A stretch of DNA of 64,000 nt from Diogma glabrata. Its lineage: Eukaryota > Arthropoda > Insecta > Diptera > Cylindrotomidae. A model generated the notes under the pieces. The model saw nothing but the letters and a program-made list of their open reading frames with translations. It was not told the DNA's origin and did not search any database. Position numbers and translations under genes: made by a program. This document shows positions 48,701 through 61,441 of this stretch, piece after piece. The stretch lies in NCBI GenBank assembly GCA_963693315.1, contig OY856186.1:74005475-74069474 (forward strand). Direction: 5' to 3'. How positions within the stretch are numbered: the first letter of the stretch is position 1; each line of letters opens with the position of its first letter.

Positions 48701-51700
48701 TTGAACTTAAAAAATCCGCAGTCAGCAACCAATTTTGGAATTTATCCAAAGGTATTTTTAATTTTTACACATTGAAAGGTGAAAAAGAAATAAATAAATA
48801 TATAATTGATTTGCTAAATTCAAAATAATTAATAATTAATAAAAAATATAGTAAAATATAATATATTTTACTATACTTTTTATTTTATATACGAACATGT
48901 TCTTTTTGTTCTTTTAATTTTTGTCATATGTAAATTTAAAAATATTTTAAAAATTATGTATTATTTTAAAATTAAAACTGTGAAATGTAAATACTTTAAA
49001 ATTAAATAAAAATAATTGAAATAAATAAAATTGTTAATAAAAAATTTATATTCTCTTTTATTCAAAAAGTGTAAAATATAAGTTCCATTATTAATTTAAT
49101 AAGTCTCATTAATAATTTAATAACATCTTATTATTAATTTAATAAGAACCTATTATAAATCTAATTAGATTGTATTATTAATCCGATAACCTAAAATTAT
49201 TTTAAAAACAACTTTATTATTCTAATAATATATGTCATTTATCCAATGGATACCTAATATGAATCTAATTCATTATGTTATTAATTCAATAAGAATTTTT
49301 ATAAATATAAAAGCTATCGTTTTTAGATTTAAGATTTGAATTTTTTTTTTGTTAGTAAATATTACGACCAAATAATATTAGTTTAATAATGCCTGTTATT
49401 ACGAAATTAGTGAAAATAATCACAAGCTGTGATTAGCTGTATAATAATCACCAAATTATTAATCTAATGGCTATTTTGATAGTTTTTAACAACAGAATTC
49501 TCTGAGTGTATCTGGTAGTTTTTATGTGTTCTCCATTTAGTTATGTGAACCATGCATGTGTGGGCAAAGGAAAAGTAACAGACTCGGGTATGATTCATTT
49601 GATCTCCTCAGAAGAATCCTCTCTCTCTCTGGCGTTTACATCCCATCCCATGGAGGGATTTTGCCGTCTGTGCCACCAGCTTCCAATCATCTCGTTCCAT
49701 GACTAGTTGACCCCAGTTTCGACATCCTATATCACGAAGGTCTTGGATGATCACGCCAGCGTTGTCTAGGTCTTCCTCTTCGACGAACACCAGCTGGTTG
49801 TTGCTGGGATGCTTTTGTTATCATTCTATCCAATGGAGCCCTTTCTACATGACCAAACCATCTAAACCGGTTGGATTTAATGAATCCGATTACATCGCAG
49901 CCTCCAAGAAATTGTTTGATTTCATGATTCATTCGGATTCTATACTGATTTTCAGAAACTTTACATGGACCATAAATTGTTCGTATGACCTTCCTCTCGA
50001 ATGTTGATAAAATTCTACAATCGGAGGAAGTCAGTGTCCAGCTTTCACTTCCAAATGTAAGCACAGGTCGGATTAATGCTTTGTAAAGTGTGAGTTTACA
50101 CGACCGCGAAAGATGTTTTGATCGCAAAAGTTTTGAGTATGGGTAGAAAACTCTGTAAACGGCAGAGACACGGGCCTTAATATCTGGCTGCATGTCATTT
50201 GACGATGTTATTACAGACCCGAGGTATTTGAAGTTTTCCACGCGTTCCACTTCATGGTCACCAGTATCCAGATTTCCAGGAGGTATGTTCTTAGATGTTG
50301 TTAACGCTTTAGTTTTGCCGGTGTTGATGCATAATCCAAGCCGTTTAGCATTTCTTTCAAGCTGAGAGAGACTATCATTAATATCGCTTGTTCTACGTCC
50401 GAGAAGCACAATATCATCTGCGTGGCCAAGAACTTGACTAGATTTGTTAAATATGCAGTTTTGTGTCTCAATTCGGCTTTTTCTTATCGCGCACTCCAGC
50501 GCCAAATTAAATAGTACGGGCACGAGTGCATCACCTTGTCAAACACCTGATGTTATATCGAAAGGATTAGAAACTGACCCTTCGATTACTATTCTACAAT
50601 TTGATCCCGATGTTGTGAGTTTGCACAGAGAAATAAGTTTCTCTGGGATACCAAGGCATATGAGTGCGGGCCAGAGGTTGTCGCGGATGATACTATCATA
50701 TGCTTGCCTGAAATCAACGTAGAGCTGGTGAATGCTGATGTTGTACTCCCAACATTTTTCCAGAATCATCCTTAATGTAAAACATTGATCTGTGGTTGAG
50801 AGGTTGGGACGAAAACCACACTGATAGTCACCGATGATAGATTCGGCGAACGGGATGAGTCGAGCAAGTACGACATTAGCTAGTATTTTGTATGCAGTAT
50901 TCAACAGTGCGATGCCACGATAATTTGCACACTTTAGACGGTCACCTTTCCTATGTAGCGGAACAATAAGAGCTGTTTTCCATTCAGCAGGTAGTTCTTC
51001 TTGGTCACAGATTGCAAGAATCAGATCGTATATACGTGAGACCAGAGCTGCTCCTCCATTTTTCTGAAGTTCTGCGGGAATTCCATCGAACCCTGGTGAT
51101 TTGCCATTTTTCAGTTTTTTAATGGCAGCTTCCACTTCTTCTATTGCTGGGTAAGGGACAAAAATCTCCTCAGTTGATGGAGCAATTGCTCGAATAGGAT
51201 GAACTTCATTCGTCCTATTCAGTAGGTCTTGAAAGTAGGATCGCTACACTGCCAGCACATCACGTTCACTTGTTGTAAGTTCATTATTTTCATTTTTGAT
51301 GGCTGTAGATCTTGGGTGGAAATCTTTTGTCAGATTCCGTGCATTGGCAAAGCACTCTTTTGAATTTCCGTTGGCCGCATGTTGGTTGATGTTTTCGATG
51401 CAGCTCGTCATGTGTTCGCGTTTCTTTTTCCGTAGGAGTTTTGCTGAGGCTTTCCTGGCGCATAGATACTCAGCTTGGGAGCTTCGGGTGTTCCTTGTTA
51501 ACCATTTTTCTCGCAGTTTTTGTTTATGTTCAACGGATTGGCGGCACTCGTCGTCAAACCATTCGTTGTGTGATTTCGGTAGTCGTTTTCCGATTGTAGT
51601 TTGTGCTGCGGCTATAATGGTTGATTGAAGCGTTTTGCCATTCTTCTTGTATGTTTAATGGCATCTCAGAAGAGATGTCATGCTCTTCTATGTTTTGTGT

Positions 51701-54700
51701 TATGATTTCCTGATATCTATTCAGCGATTCCGGATGTTTAAATGCTTCGACATTCCAGCGCACGGTCTTTTTTGCTTGTCTGTTAATAGATATCTGTAGA
51801 TGATAATTTGCACTTGTACTTAAAGATGACAAGCATATGATCGGTGTCCATATCAGCACCTCTGTATGATCGAACGTCAGTTATACTTGTAGAGTGTCTC
51901 TTAGAGATCATGACGTGATCGATTTGATTTTCCGTTCTTCCGTCATTTGATTTCCAAGTTGCCTTGTGAATTCCTCAGAAGAATCCTCATCCACAATATA
52001 TTTCTAAGTTATTGACTGAATGTATTGCAAATTTTTTTAATAATAGGTAACACTGATGATATCTTCATTTTAGCAATTGGAGAGAAAGATTTCCATATTC
52101 TATTTGATTTAATGCAAAGCGCAGAAGTCTGGTTGAAAAAAGATGTTCAAAAATCGAATCAAACAAAAAAATTGTGCCAAAAAGAATAATCCAGCTAGTG
52201 TTAAAACTTGTGCACTACCGCATTTATTCTGTCTTGGATTGGCACTTTGGTGCGGTTATAACGCTGAAGAGATACATCGAATCTAGGAGATATAATGACA
52301 GAGTAAACTTAGTCTGCAAGGTCCAAACGAAAAACGAAACTAGGATCAAGCGCTTGGTCATTAACATGAAATAGGCTCTGTTTCTTTCAGCGCTTTATCA
52401 CAACATACGGCTCTAATGTGGTGTACCATATATCATTCTCTAAAAATTTCATTAAAAAAAAACTAAGCAAAAATATATTTTACAATCAACCTTCTCTAAA
52501 TGCAATACAAATATCATACCCGATTTATCATCACACTCTTAGAAACAGCATACACAGAGAACAAAATTGTACACAACAAATTCATGCGCATGATGTGCAC
52601 CATACCGTGCACATGTCCTAAAACACCTTAGCACATAACATGTCACACATTTCAGACGCATGTTTAATAATAAAAACGAGCCGATCCGAAATTTATTTAA
52701 TAATAACGATAAACAAAAGAATAGAAAGAATGAAGAAAAAAGAATGAAAGGATTTTATAAAACGGCTGGTTTCATTTAACTTTTTATGAGATCATATGAC
52801 GAAACTAAGGAATATTTGTATACAAATTTATGTGCGAAAGAGTTTTTTTTACGAATGTAATGAAAACAAACACAAAAAACAAACGGATACTTTGAATAAT
52901 TAATTTTAGTGATTTAAAAATTTATTATATCTTTTTAATATGTTTTGTTTGCCTTGTCTCGTGTCGGTTTACTTATATTTTAATTTATTTTTTTATAATA
53001 ATAAAAAAAATTATGGAAAATTAATATTACTTTTTATAGGTAAGTCAAATATTTTAATTTTTTGATTTCTGATTTTTTTTTCATTTTGGCTCAGTTGAAA
53101 CCGGTTGAAAAAAACACATGACCTAAACTCTTTTATAAGTCGCGCAAATAGAAACAGGAATTCAGTCATATGGAACGGTATCGAAAGGAAAAATTTTGTA
53201 AGATTTCTCATAGAGCAAAACTGACTGGAGTAGTAATAGTCGACTCAATCCAACTACAATTAAGAACTCAACCGATCTGAAAGGAACAACTAGCGGGAGC
53301 TTTGTGTTACGATGGTAAGTTTATCTGCTGTAGCTAACCTACAGAATCTTCTGGTGTCTGAGCACACAAATCACATAGGTTCAATCTGTGGACTGAAATT
53401 CTAGAAAAACACATTTACAAAACTTTATACAAGGCTGGCACTTTATCAGTAAGCAATAAAGAACGAAATATCAAATATATAGTTTTCCTTAGATCTTGAG
53501 TCAAGGAAAATTGGATCTTTCCACTAGGGTGAGAAATTCTGTTTCTATTACTGTAGGCAACGTAGACGATTTAGCAACCACGGTAAGAGGTAAGCATAAC
53601 TCTACTGTCGATTAACAAACTCAAACAATTCTTAAATACTGTGCTCAATGGCGAATACATCCAAAGAACTAAAGAGATGAAGTACGTAGTCCTGATCCGG
53701 CATAGTAAACTAGTCAAGAATGCACACCTAAAACAAGTCTCGACCAAATGAAACAGAGATGCACACTCATAGAAACATATTTGGAAAACTACGTATACTA
53801 TCGGCTCAAAAATTCTATACAAAACTACAGACATTTCTATGACTTAGCGCCATCAACATCAACAATGGACATACTTCTACGAGTATCCTAGTTTAGCCTT
53901 ATACGTAAAATCTGTAGCCGCATCAAACGCTAAAAAACTGAGGTTCGTTGATAAATTCTAGCCTGGAAATCTAGCTTGAATCCAAGACATTGGACAGGAC
54001 TATAATTGGAGTGTAAGACAGAAGTAACTAAACTAAACAGACATTTCACTGTCCAGATAGAGACCAGGTTCGGCATAGAAAATGTTTTCAGATATCTTAC
54101 AGTCATTCCTTCATAATTCCGGAGAACAGATGACTTCTGAGCCAATTAGGATACTGATGCAGAGGTGTTGTGCCCAAGAATCAAAATAAACAAAAACTAA
54201 TGGAGCTCCATAGAGTCTTGATACAGCAACTCCGAAATATGTATAATTTCTCACAGTGAGGTGGACTATTGGTTCTGATATCTCTTAGTGTTTTGACAAG
54301 ACAATTTAAGACCTCAAAACTAGCAACCAAAGTAAATTTGATAGAAAAAGAACCATGGGAACTATAAAACATAAATGCTTACCTTGAATTTTTTTTCGCG
54401 TACTATATTCACTTGGCAGAAAGTTATTATTATTAATATTATTTCCTTTTGACAAAATGACTCCTTTCTTTTGTACCGAAAAACTTTGATACTTCAAATT
54501 TGGCGAAATATTCTGAGAGGAATAATTATTGTCATTATTATTCATTGTTGGAAATCTAAAATAAATATAATTATTTTATTTATAAATACCGAGCTAACAA
54601 TTTAATAGTTTTACCTGGAAACTGTTACGGGCAACTTAGAAGTTCGGCAATTAGCATTTTCATGATTCAACATTAATAATTTGTTATCAATAACTTTTTG

Positions 54701-54946
54701 TTTAGATTGCTTCGAGTTTGCTGCATCAGATAATTCAGGAAACGATCTTGATTGTAATTTCATATTTTGCAATGATTGTGGAACGACTGGAAATGAAAAG
54801 TTTACTATTTTAAAAATAATTTAAAAAAAAAAACAATAAATCTTACGATTATTACTATGTTTGATGTTACTTTTGGTTTGTGGTGTTGGTCCCATTCTAA
54901 CTGGTAACGCTGTTGTTAATATATATTGTGAATTTCGTTCATCATC
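45796..54946 (-). CDS. Unrecognised host gene, four internal exons
   Basis: Minus-strand exons at 54847-54946, 54615-54786, 54383-54555 and 45796-45925. Each has an AG acceptor and GT donor, and the junction phases fit throughout (1, 2, 1, then 2 at the last donor). This gives about 191 residues without a stop. The peptide is rich in Ser, Asn, Gln and Lys (for example SLQNMKLQSRSFPELSD, SRFPTMNNNDNNYSSQ, KQSSLEEPQPSCRNTQ) and looks disordered; no domain recognised. Both the first and last coding exons are missing, so it is partial at both ends. The 8.5-kb intron 45926-54382 holds an RTE-like LINE and a 2.5-kb TA-flanked element. The phase match is strong support; the function is unknown. Confidence 0.68.
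45926..47037. other. Intronic DNA, no recognised element
   Basis: Part of the long intron. A 66-codon minus frame at 46341-46541 contains a CCTACTACTCG duplication and no known motif. Confidence 0.4.
47040..49508. mobile_element. TA-flanked DNA transposon with dense subterminal repeats
   Basis: The ends are CACTCAGAGAATTTTGTT and AACAGAATTCTCTGAGTG, flanked by TA at 47038-47039 and 49509-49510. About 430 bp inside each end is packed with variants of ATTAATCTAATAAC and its complement. The middle carries decayed exons of an uncharacterised transposon-type protein. The long intron of the minus-strand gene hosts it. Confidence 0.8.
47732..48760 (+). pseudogene. Decayed protein of the TA-flanked transposon
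   Basis: After a TTTTTCAG acceptor at about 47732, the frame reads PEADSSEHVEILFDEQSS, STSEILT, a stop, then WKQFKLPLGYKL. After another TTTTCAG near 47990 it reads IDTYFKSMFTKATDFG and EKLREIVEKLRNT up to a stop. A third piece near 48540-48640 reads KYLDQQLPIQPLLLITGSIT and PILECFDSVRYEFY, then a shifted VIDVCFKIFYFLN. From memory of insect genomes this pattern matches a large uncharacterised protein family, but I cannot name a domain. It is not functional here. Confidence 0.5.
49622..51972 (-). mobile_element. RTE-like LINE, 5' truncated
   Basis: Minus-strand non-LTR retrotransposon. From 51970 downward it gives the endonuclease C-terminus (NQIDHVMISKRHS, GADMDTDHMLV), a linker (NEWFDDECRQSVE), then the reverse transcriptase: KLKNGKSPGFDGIPAEL, ANYRGIALLNTAYKILANV, DYQCGFRPNLSTTDQ, VDFRQAYDS (motif A), a stop where CQGDAL would be in motif B (near 50537), GHADDIVLLG (motif C) and FKYLGSVITSS, ending with RFRWFGHVERAP. 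A 16-bp target duplication CCTCAGAAGAATCCTC flanks it (49606-49621 and 51973-51988). The 3' end carries a short (GA)n tail. The frames 49732-50523 and 50539-51135 are long, so decay is mild. Confidence 0.92.
51989..54382. other. Intronic DNA, partly less AT-rich
   Basis: No gene recognised. The stretch 53200-54360 is visibly less AT-rich and lacks the homopolymer runs around it, but no frame longer than about 90 codons or family motif stands out. Confidence 0.4.
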
Positions 54947-56305
54947 CTAAAAATAAACATATATTTTTCTTAAAAATAAATCATTGATTTATATACAATT
55001 TCATTCATAACATTATTCATTAATACATTTTGATTCATTTAGAGAAAAACAAACGTACAAGTCTTTCGAAAATACAATAAATTTCATAAACGCACGAACG
55101 AGCTTTTATTCAGTTATCAAATAGTTTAAATGTTAAATAAAGTTTAAATGCAAAATAAAAATATTTAAAATAAAAACGAAAAATCAATGATTTTGTTTTT
55201 TTATTTTCAGCATAAAAAATGTTTGTTTGTTTACTAAGTTCAAGTAAGCACGGAAATGCCAGTCAATTTTGTTTTTTTTTTTAAATTCTAGTTGTAGTAT
55301 TTATGAATTTGAAAACTATTTTGTAATCAAAGAAATCGGAATTTATAGTTTTTGTTGATAGTAAAAATATGGTGGCCTGGAATTTTCAGTTAAGTTTTTG
55401 ACATATGGGTTGGTATTAGATGTGTATTAGGGCTTTCGAACTTTGAAAAAGAAAAACTAAACCGGTCTGGGGCACTTTGTTGCCGTTTAAAATTAAAATT
55501 TAAAAAAAATCTATCTTTGAAAAATAAAGTCCTACAAACATTCAATTTTCTACCGTCATAAAATCAAAATTCAAACCTAAAGACTATATGGTACTCTTGA
55601 TGGACTAAAATAAGTTTGGAGTAACACAAAAGTTTGTCTGAAGGTATTGGGAAAGCTGCAAAATGTAAAAAAGCTGCAACAAAAAAATTCGATTAATTTT
55701 CTACCAACAGCAACCTTATCTTTCAAAACTTGTTTTTAAGGGAATGGGAGGTAGGGTAGTTAAAAAAATATATTTTGTTATGTGCTAGCGGAGTGTCATA
55801 TGAGAAGTGGATTTGTTTCCATTTTATAATAATTGTTTATTTTATTTTCACTAGCGTTCAAGTTTTTAGATATAGAACATATGTATTTAATATTTATTCC
55901 TGTCCTCCGTAACCCCCCATTATCGTCGAGCATAATTGGTAAAAAATAAACAGATGAAATAGAGAACCATATGAAAGTTTGATTTAATTCCAATCTAAAA
56001 CAATTAATTAACCAACGTTCAGTCATCTAGTTTTCAGCTCATCAACAAAAATATGTGATTTGATTCGTGATTTCTTTCCCATCCACTCTTAGCTCCGATA
56101 ATTATGAGCCGAAAAAATAGCCTGTAAACAAAAAAGTTGTAGAAATCAAAACGTTGATGTAAAACTAATAGCGGTTGGATGAAATGGATTTAAGCAAATC
56201 ATTTTTATGTATTTGAAACATGGAGTATCGTTTTTGTTTAGCTTTGATTGATTGTCAAAAATGTGTGTTTTGTTCATTGATGTGCGTTTAGAATAAGTTT
56301 ACAGT
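54947..56305. other. AT-rich DNA upstream of the minus-strand exons
   Basis: No further exon or repeat recognised. The minus frame at 55796-56026 has no motif. Confidence 0.4.
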
Positions 56306-56430
56306 GGCGTAGCTATCATGGGTGGCACCCGGGGCGGATATTGTGGTGTCACCCCAAGAATGAAAACTCAATAATATTATTAAAAACCCAATAAACGTAT
56401 TTTATAATTTTATTTAATTAATGCAAATGA
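56306..56430. mobile_element. hAT terminus (CAGTGGCGTAGC type)
   Basis: CAGTGGCGTAGCTATCATGG followed by GGTGGCACCCGGGGCGG and GTGTCACCCC is the characteristic end of a widespread hAT group whose transposases are ZMYM1-like. Only one end is seen. It may be the 3' end of the transposase relic at 62012-63460, now split by LINEs. Confidence 0.6.
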
Positions 56431-56678
56431 GCATTATTATTAATAAGTTACATATAATTAAAGTACTGTTTTATTATACATTCTTTTACATGAATGTATG
56501 AAAATGAAACTTTTATGATAGGGTATGGTAAAAGAAAAATGAGAGTAAAATTAATATACTCTCACATACATATTATGTACACACATTTTATATCTCTTCT
56601 TTCTAGCTTTAACAGCTGCAAACTTAGAAATCACATTTTTAAAATTTATATTTTGTGTTGCCTCATGTTCTATTGTTA

Positions 56679-57056
56679 ATATTTTTTTTTTTTTTAAATA
56701 AAAAGTGTTGTGTTATAGGGTTTAGAATATATGTCACAACAACACATAAATACCTTTTAAGACCTAGCTCTAGACCTAGCTCCCACAACAACTGGCGTTC
56801 TAAGGTGTTGATGAACGCTTTTTTTAAACTTTTGCGGGTTGAATCCACCTGAGACTAAGGGTTCTGGCAAACTATTCCATTTGTATGTCTTTCTGCGATC
56901 TGCCAGTATGACAGCGCAGGATCTCGACCGTTTCACTGGTTGCGGTAGCCGATTGCCGAGTGGAACGGGGGTAAGAATAAGTTTGAGGCATTTCTCATTA
57001 CCACTTTTTGAAATCATTGCTTTTACGTCAATCAAATGTCTACGCAAAAACTTCAT
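56679..57056 (-). pseudogene. LINE C-terminus and poly(A) tail
   Basis: Minus-strand frame ending a LINE reverse-transcriptase protein: RRKTYKWNSLPEPLVSGGFN and FKKSVHQHLRT, the usual WNSLP...F+..+..HL tail. The A-tail on that strand lies at about 56680-56697. The 5' part is lost or replaced by the tandem repeat at 57123. Confidence 0.7.
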
Positions 57057-57122
57057 TTATAAGCGTAGCGAAGCACGCCGGGCCCTCCTAGGAATAATAA
57101 AAAAACAAAGAAAAATAATACG

Positions 57123-57567
57123 TCATTCACAACATTCATTTCACCATTAACACCATAATAATTAAATCAAAGAAAATCAAAGAAAAATAATAATAATAAA
57201 AAAACAAAGAAAAATATTTTAAACTCATTCATACCATTATCACGTCGAATCAACTCTATCTTCATCTGACAAATTTAACAAACACATGGATTTTAAAATG
57301 ATAAATACCACGTGCAATTCATTTCTTCATTCACAACATTCATTTCACCATTAACACCATAATAATTAAATCAAAGAAAATCAAAGAAAATCAAAGAAAA
57401 TCAAAGAAAAATAATAATAATAAAAAAACAAAGAAAAATAATATAAACTCACTCATACCATTATCACGTCGAATCAATTCTATCTTCATCTGACAAATTT
57501 AACAAACACATGGATTTTAAAATGATAAATACCACGTGCAATTCATTTCTTCATTCACAACATTCAG
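57123..57567. repeat. Tandem repeat, units of about 204-224 bp
   Basis: TCATTCACAACATTCATTTC restarts at 57123 and 57327, and a partial third unit starts at 57551. A smaller AAATCAAAGA expansion makes the second unit longer. Confidence 0.8.
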
Positions 57568-57726
57568 AGAAAAATATTACGTCTATCCACTCCTATAATA
57601 AAAAAACAAAGAAAAATATTACGTCTATTCACTCCTAAATCAATTCATAAACTAAATTGAAATTTGAAAAGAAAATATAAAATACTACATTTAATTTCTT
57701 TATATTAATTTTTTTATATTCTCTTA

Positions 57727-57865
57727 AAGCAGGCTACAGACCTTCAATCAATTGAAAACGAAAATAAACGAAATAAAATTTAGGGGATTTTTACACTAAA
57801 TTTTATTTCGTTTGTTTTCGTTTTCGAATTTATTGACAAATTGATTGAAGGTCTGTAGCCTGCTT
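57727..57865. repeat. Palindromic MITE (139 bp)
   Basis: AAGCAGGCTACAGACCTTCA at the left and TGAAGGTCTGTAGCCTGCTT at the right, with an inner ATTTTATTTCGTTT pair, make a long hairpin. Confidence 0.85.
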
Positions 57866-58089
57866 ATCGTTTTTGTGAAAAAAAATATATACTTGGGCAA
57901 TTTCATTTTCATATTGTATGTGGGAGGCCGTTGAATTCAAAAATACATTTTAATTCGTCTATAACTTTTTTATTTATGATCCGAAAAATCCCAAAAATCT
58001 TTGAAATCTAAGTTACACTAATATCGGCTAGCAGTGAAAACTTGAAATGAATCAAAATTCGAATAAAAAAGCCTTAGGCTGTACAAAGT

Positions 58090-61000
58090 TTATTTTTGCG
58101 TATTAATATATAAGATATTTGGAAAAAACAACGAGGTCAGCAACAGTGCAACGATGTTGTATAGGGAATCAAATTTTGATGTCAAAGCTCGATCATCCAC
58201 AATTCGTATAGCCCGCTTTTGAACAGAGTCCAAGAGGGCCAAGATGGAAACAGCAGCAGCACCCCTAACTTGACAGCAGTACTCCATACAGGTACGAATA
58301 TAGGACTTATAAACATGGAGCAATTGGTATGGAGTGAAAAATTTTTTGCATCTATTTAGGAGGCCGAGTTTTTTAGACGCGCTTTTTGCCATCGCCATTA
58401 CATGATCGTTCCAGAGTAGGTCATTTGAAACTGTGACACCCAATAAACGAATGTTTTTACATTCACCTATTGGTTCATCACACATACTGAATAAAATATC
58501 TTTGGGAAACTCGGTCTTTGATCTGGAAACAATCAACAGCTGTGTTTTGGTAAAGTTGAAATTTACCAGGTTTTGGTCACCCCAATCGGCGACATTTTTT
58601 AGGGCTTTATTCACGTTTATGGCAGCGTCTCTCCGGACGGGATTAATTCGTTCGTGCATTTTACCTTTTGAAGGAAGGGGCTCGAACGACTTGTGCAGAG
58701 TACTATCATCTGCAAAACTATTTATTGGGTTGATGGTGATTTTCAACAATTCGTTGATATAAATCAAAAATAGGGTTGGGGACAATACTGAGCCTTGAGG
58801 TACACCAGCGTTAATTTGTTTAGACTCAGATGAAAATCCGTCTAAGGAGACCGAAATGTATCGGTTGGATAGAAAATTTTGAATCAGCTTCACAATATTG
58901 GGATGAAAACCATACGCAAAGAGCTTGTTGATTAACCTTCGCGTGAACGGATATTTTTAGCGACGGATATGAACAATATCTACCCCGGTAGATATTAGAT
59001 AAATCATAATATCAACAAACGTAACTGTGTATTTATTTTACTTTTCTGTAAGCATACAATAAAAGCATGTATTTAAAAATAAAGTTACTTGTTTTTCACA
59101 TTGACCAGTAAAAATTTTCATATAAGATAATAAGACCAAAGGAAAAAAATATCTACCCGGGTAGATATTGTTTTCTTGCGTAAAAAAACCATAAAAATCC
59201 AAAATACGTGTTAAAAGGAAGTCCAAAATATTTTTTTCTCTGATTTTGCCAAATCAATTTAAAAATTAGTCACATAGCTGAACAGGCATGGTGATTGGTT
59301 AAAAACTGATAAAGTTATTGAATTACAAGAACCGTGATATCTACCCGTGTAGATACTGTTCACGTGAAGGTTAAGTTGGCATGCCAGACTCGATCGAATG
59401 CCTTGGAGATGTCTAAAGCGTAACGTATGTTTCACCACCTTTATCAAGTATGTTGTTCCAACAATGCGCTAAATAGTTTAATAGATCGGTAGTTGATCTT
59501 TTGTTTCCAAAACCGTATTGGCTGTTGGATATTAAATGATTTTCTTCCAGAAATTTTGAAATGTGTGTATTAATATAATGCTCGTAGACTTTGGATAGGA
59601 CCGATAGTAAAGCTATTGGCCTATAATTTGAGATATCGGATTTTGGTCCCTTTTTGGGAACGGGCTGGACATTTGCCAACGAGTAACGAAGGCACGAGGG
59701 AAATATACCAGATTTGTAGGATTGGTAGAATATTTTAGTCATAGTTGGTGCAAGTTCTTAAGAAAAGTTTTTTAAAATGATGGGTGGAATATTGTCCATT
59801 CCTGAGGCTTTGTTGATGTTTAACCCCTTTAAAAGTTTAGCGACTATTTTGGGTTTGAAGTGAAGTTCATTCATATTAACTCCTGAAGACTGGATTTGGG
59901 GCATTTCTTTAGGAGTTTCCAAAACAGTGGAGATCAGAGCAAAGCGTTCAGCAAACAAGTTAGTTTTTCTTGCGAGATCATTGACGATTAAAGCATTATC
60001 AATAATAGGGAGAATAGACGATTTTATACCCGAATTTAAAGAATTAATAGCACTGTAGAAACACTTGTCAGAAATAGACATAGACGTAAGTTTTGAGGCT
60101 TTTACTCTGTCAATTTCAGACTTTTCGTTTGAGATAATCTGGTTAGATATTTTGTTGGCCTTTAGATATTGGGATCGAATAGTTGGAGTTTTGTTATGAA
60201 TCCAAATATTCAATAATCTACGTTTGTTTTTAAGTGCCGTTTTGGCAGCTTTCGAGTACAAGTATTTTTATTTGGGTTTTACTATGGAGAAAGGGACAAA
60301 TTTATTGATATAGCAAATCGGATGGTTTCTGTAAAGTTTTGAGCAGAAACATTTACATTGTCAGTGTAAAAACAATGACAGTCGAAAGGGAAACCATGGA
60401 AAAATTTTGAAGACCTCTCTTATCCATTTTTGAGTAGTGAAATATTTTACGAGGTTTATGAGTTGTAGTTTTAAGTAAATCAGTTTTGATAACTGATGAG
60501 ATTAAATAATGATCAGAATTTCCAATACTGCCTTTCGCGACATCGACACTTGTAATATCTGACATTGTGGTAAGATAGAGATCTAAAAGAAAACTATTAT
60601 CAACGCCATTACGGGGAGTGAAAGTCGGGTTTTTAACAATTTGGAATAGGCCCCGAGACGCGGCCAAAATTTCTGCCAGTTTTCCACTATTGTCAACATC
60701 GTAAGTCGATTTGGAGAATTCCAACCACGATTTGTTGTGGACGTTGAAGTCACCGGTAACGATAACTTCACAATTAGGGAACTTTGCTCTAATTTCGTCC
60801 ACAACTTTCGTCAGTGAATTAAAAAAGTTTGGGTTACGTTTGATGGGGGACCAGCATAAAGCTATTGTAAAAAAAGTAATTTCTGGAAGACAAATCTTTA
60901 AAACCATTGTATTGAAGCCGTCACCTTGTAGTTCAAAATTTGGAAAGCGTGTATACGCAACACTCTCATGATTGAATGCGCATACGCCCTGATGGAGTTT

Positions 61001-61441
61001 GAAAGCTGATTCGAGTCTATATTTGGAATTAAGCGATTCTATAAAGAGAGAATTTTCAAAAAACTTGTGTTTCTGTAAGGAATAGAATGTTCGGTTTGTC
61101 GTGCTCAAGATGATGTTGCACGTGGTCATGGTTAGCGTTCAATCCGCAGATGTATTGAACTTGTATTTTAAAATTTTTAGTGAGCCGCCGTAGTTCAAAA
61201 TTTGGAAAGCGTGTATACGCAACACTCTCATGAATGAATGCACATACGCCCTGATGGAGTTTGAAAGCTGATTCGAGTCTATATTTGGAATTAAGCGATT
61301 CTATAAAGAGAGAATTTTCAAAAAACTTGTGTTTCTGTAAGGAATAGAATGTTCGGTTTGTCGTGCTCAAGATGATGTTGCACGTGGTCATGGTTAGCGT
61401 TCAATCCGCAGATGTTTTGAACTTGTATTTTAAAATTTTTA
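58090..61441 (-). mobile_element. LINE with endonuclease and reverse transcriptase, broken
   Basis: Minus-strand non-LTR retrotransposon, CR1/Jockey-like by motif. Reading downward from 61441: endonuclease start (ICGLNANHDHVQHHLEH, ILFLTETQ), a 262-bp tandem duplication, VTGDFNVHNKSW, GIGNSDHYLIS-type end (frame 60353-61129), linker 59758-60261 ending NKASGMDNIPPIIL, then NYRPIALLSVLSKVYEH (59413-59742), a frameshift, YALDISKAFDRVWHAN (motif A), a TTAA element at 58936-59370, then NAGVPQGSVLSPTLF (motif B), INSFADDSTLH (motif C, FADD) and the thumb (58090-58893). At least three frameshifts and the insertions make it inactive. A fragment of the same family is at 40768-41060. Confidence 0.9.
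58936..59370. mobile_element. piggyBac-like TTAA MITE inside LINE ORF
   Basis: The ends are CCTTCGCGTGAAC and GTTCACGTGAAGG, flanked by TTAA at 58932-58935 and 59371-59374. Collapsing to one TTAA rejoins the LINE frame exactly (HAN-LINKLFAYG), so the insertion point and the TTAA duplication are certain. Internal palindromes of the ATCTACCC.GGTAGAT type occur three times. No coding capacity. The TTAA target suits piggyBac-like (or Kolobok-type) elements. Confidence 0.88.

Noticed and set aside
47040..49508. Assignment of the TA-flanked element to CACTA/EnSpm because it starts CACT and has subterminal repeats
   Set aside because: CACTA elements duplicate 2-3 bp without TA preference and no CACTA transposase motif is visible; left unclassified.
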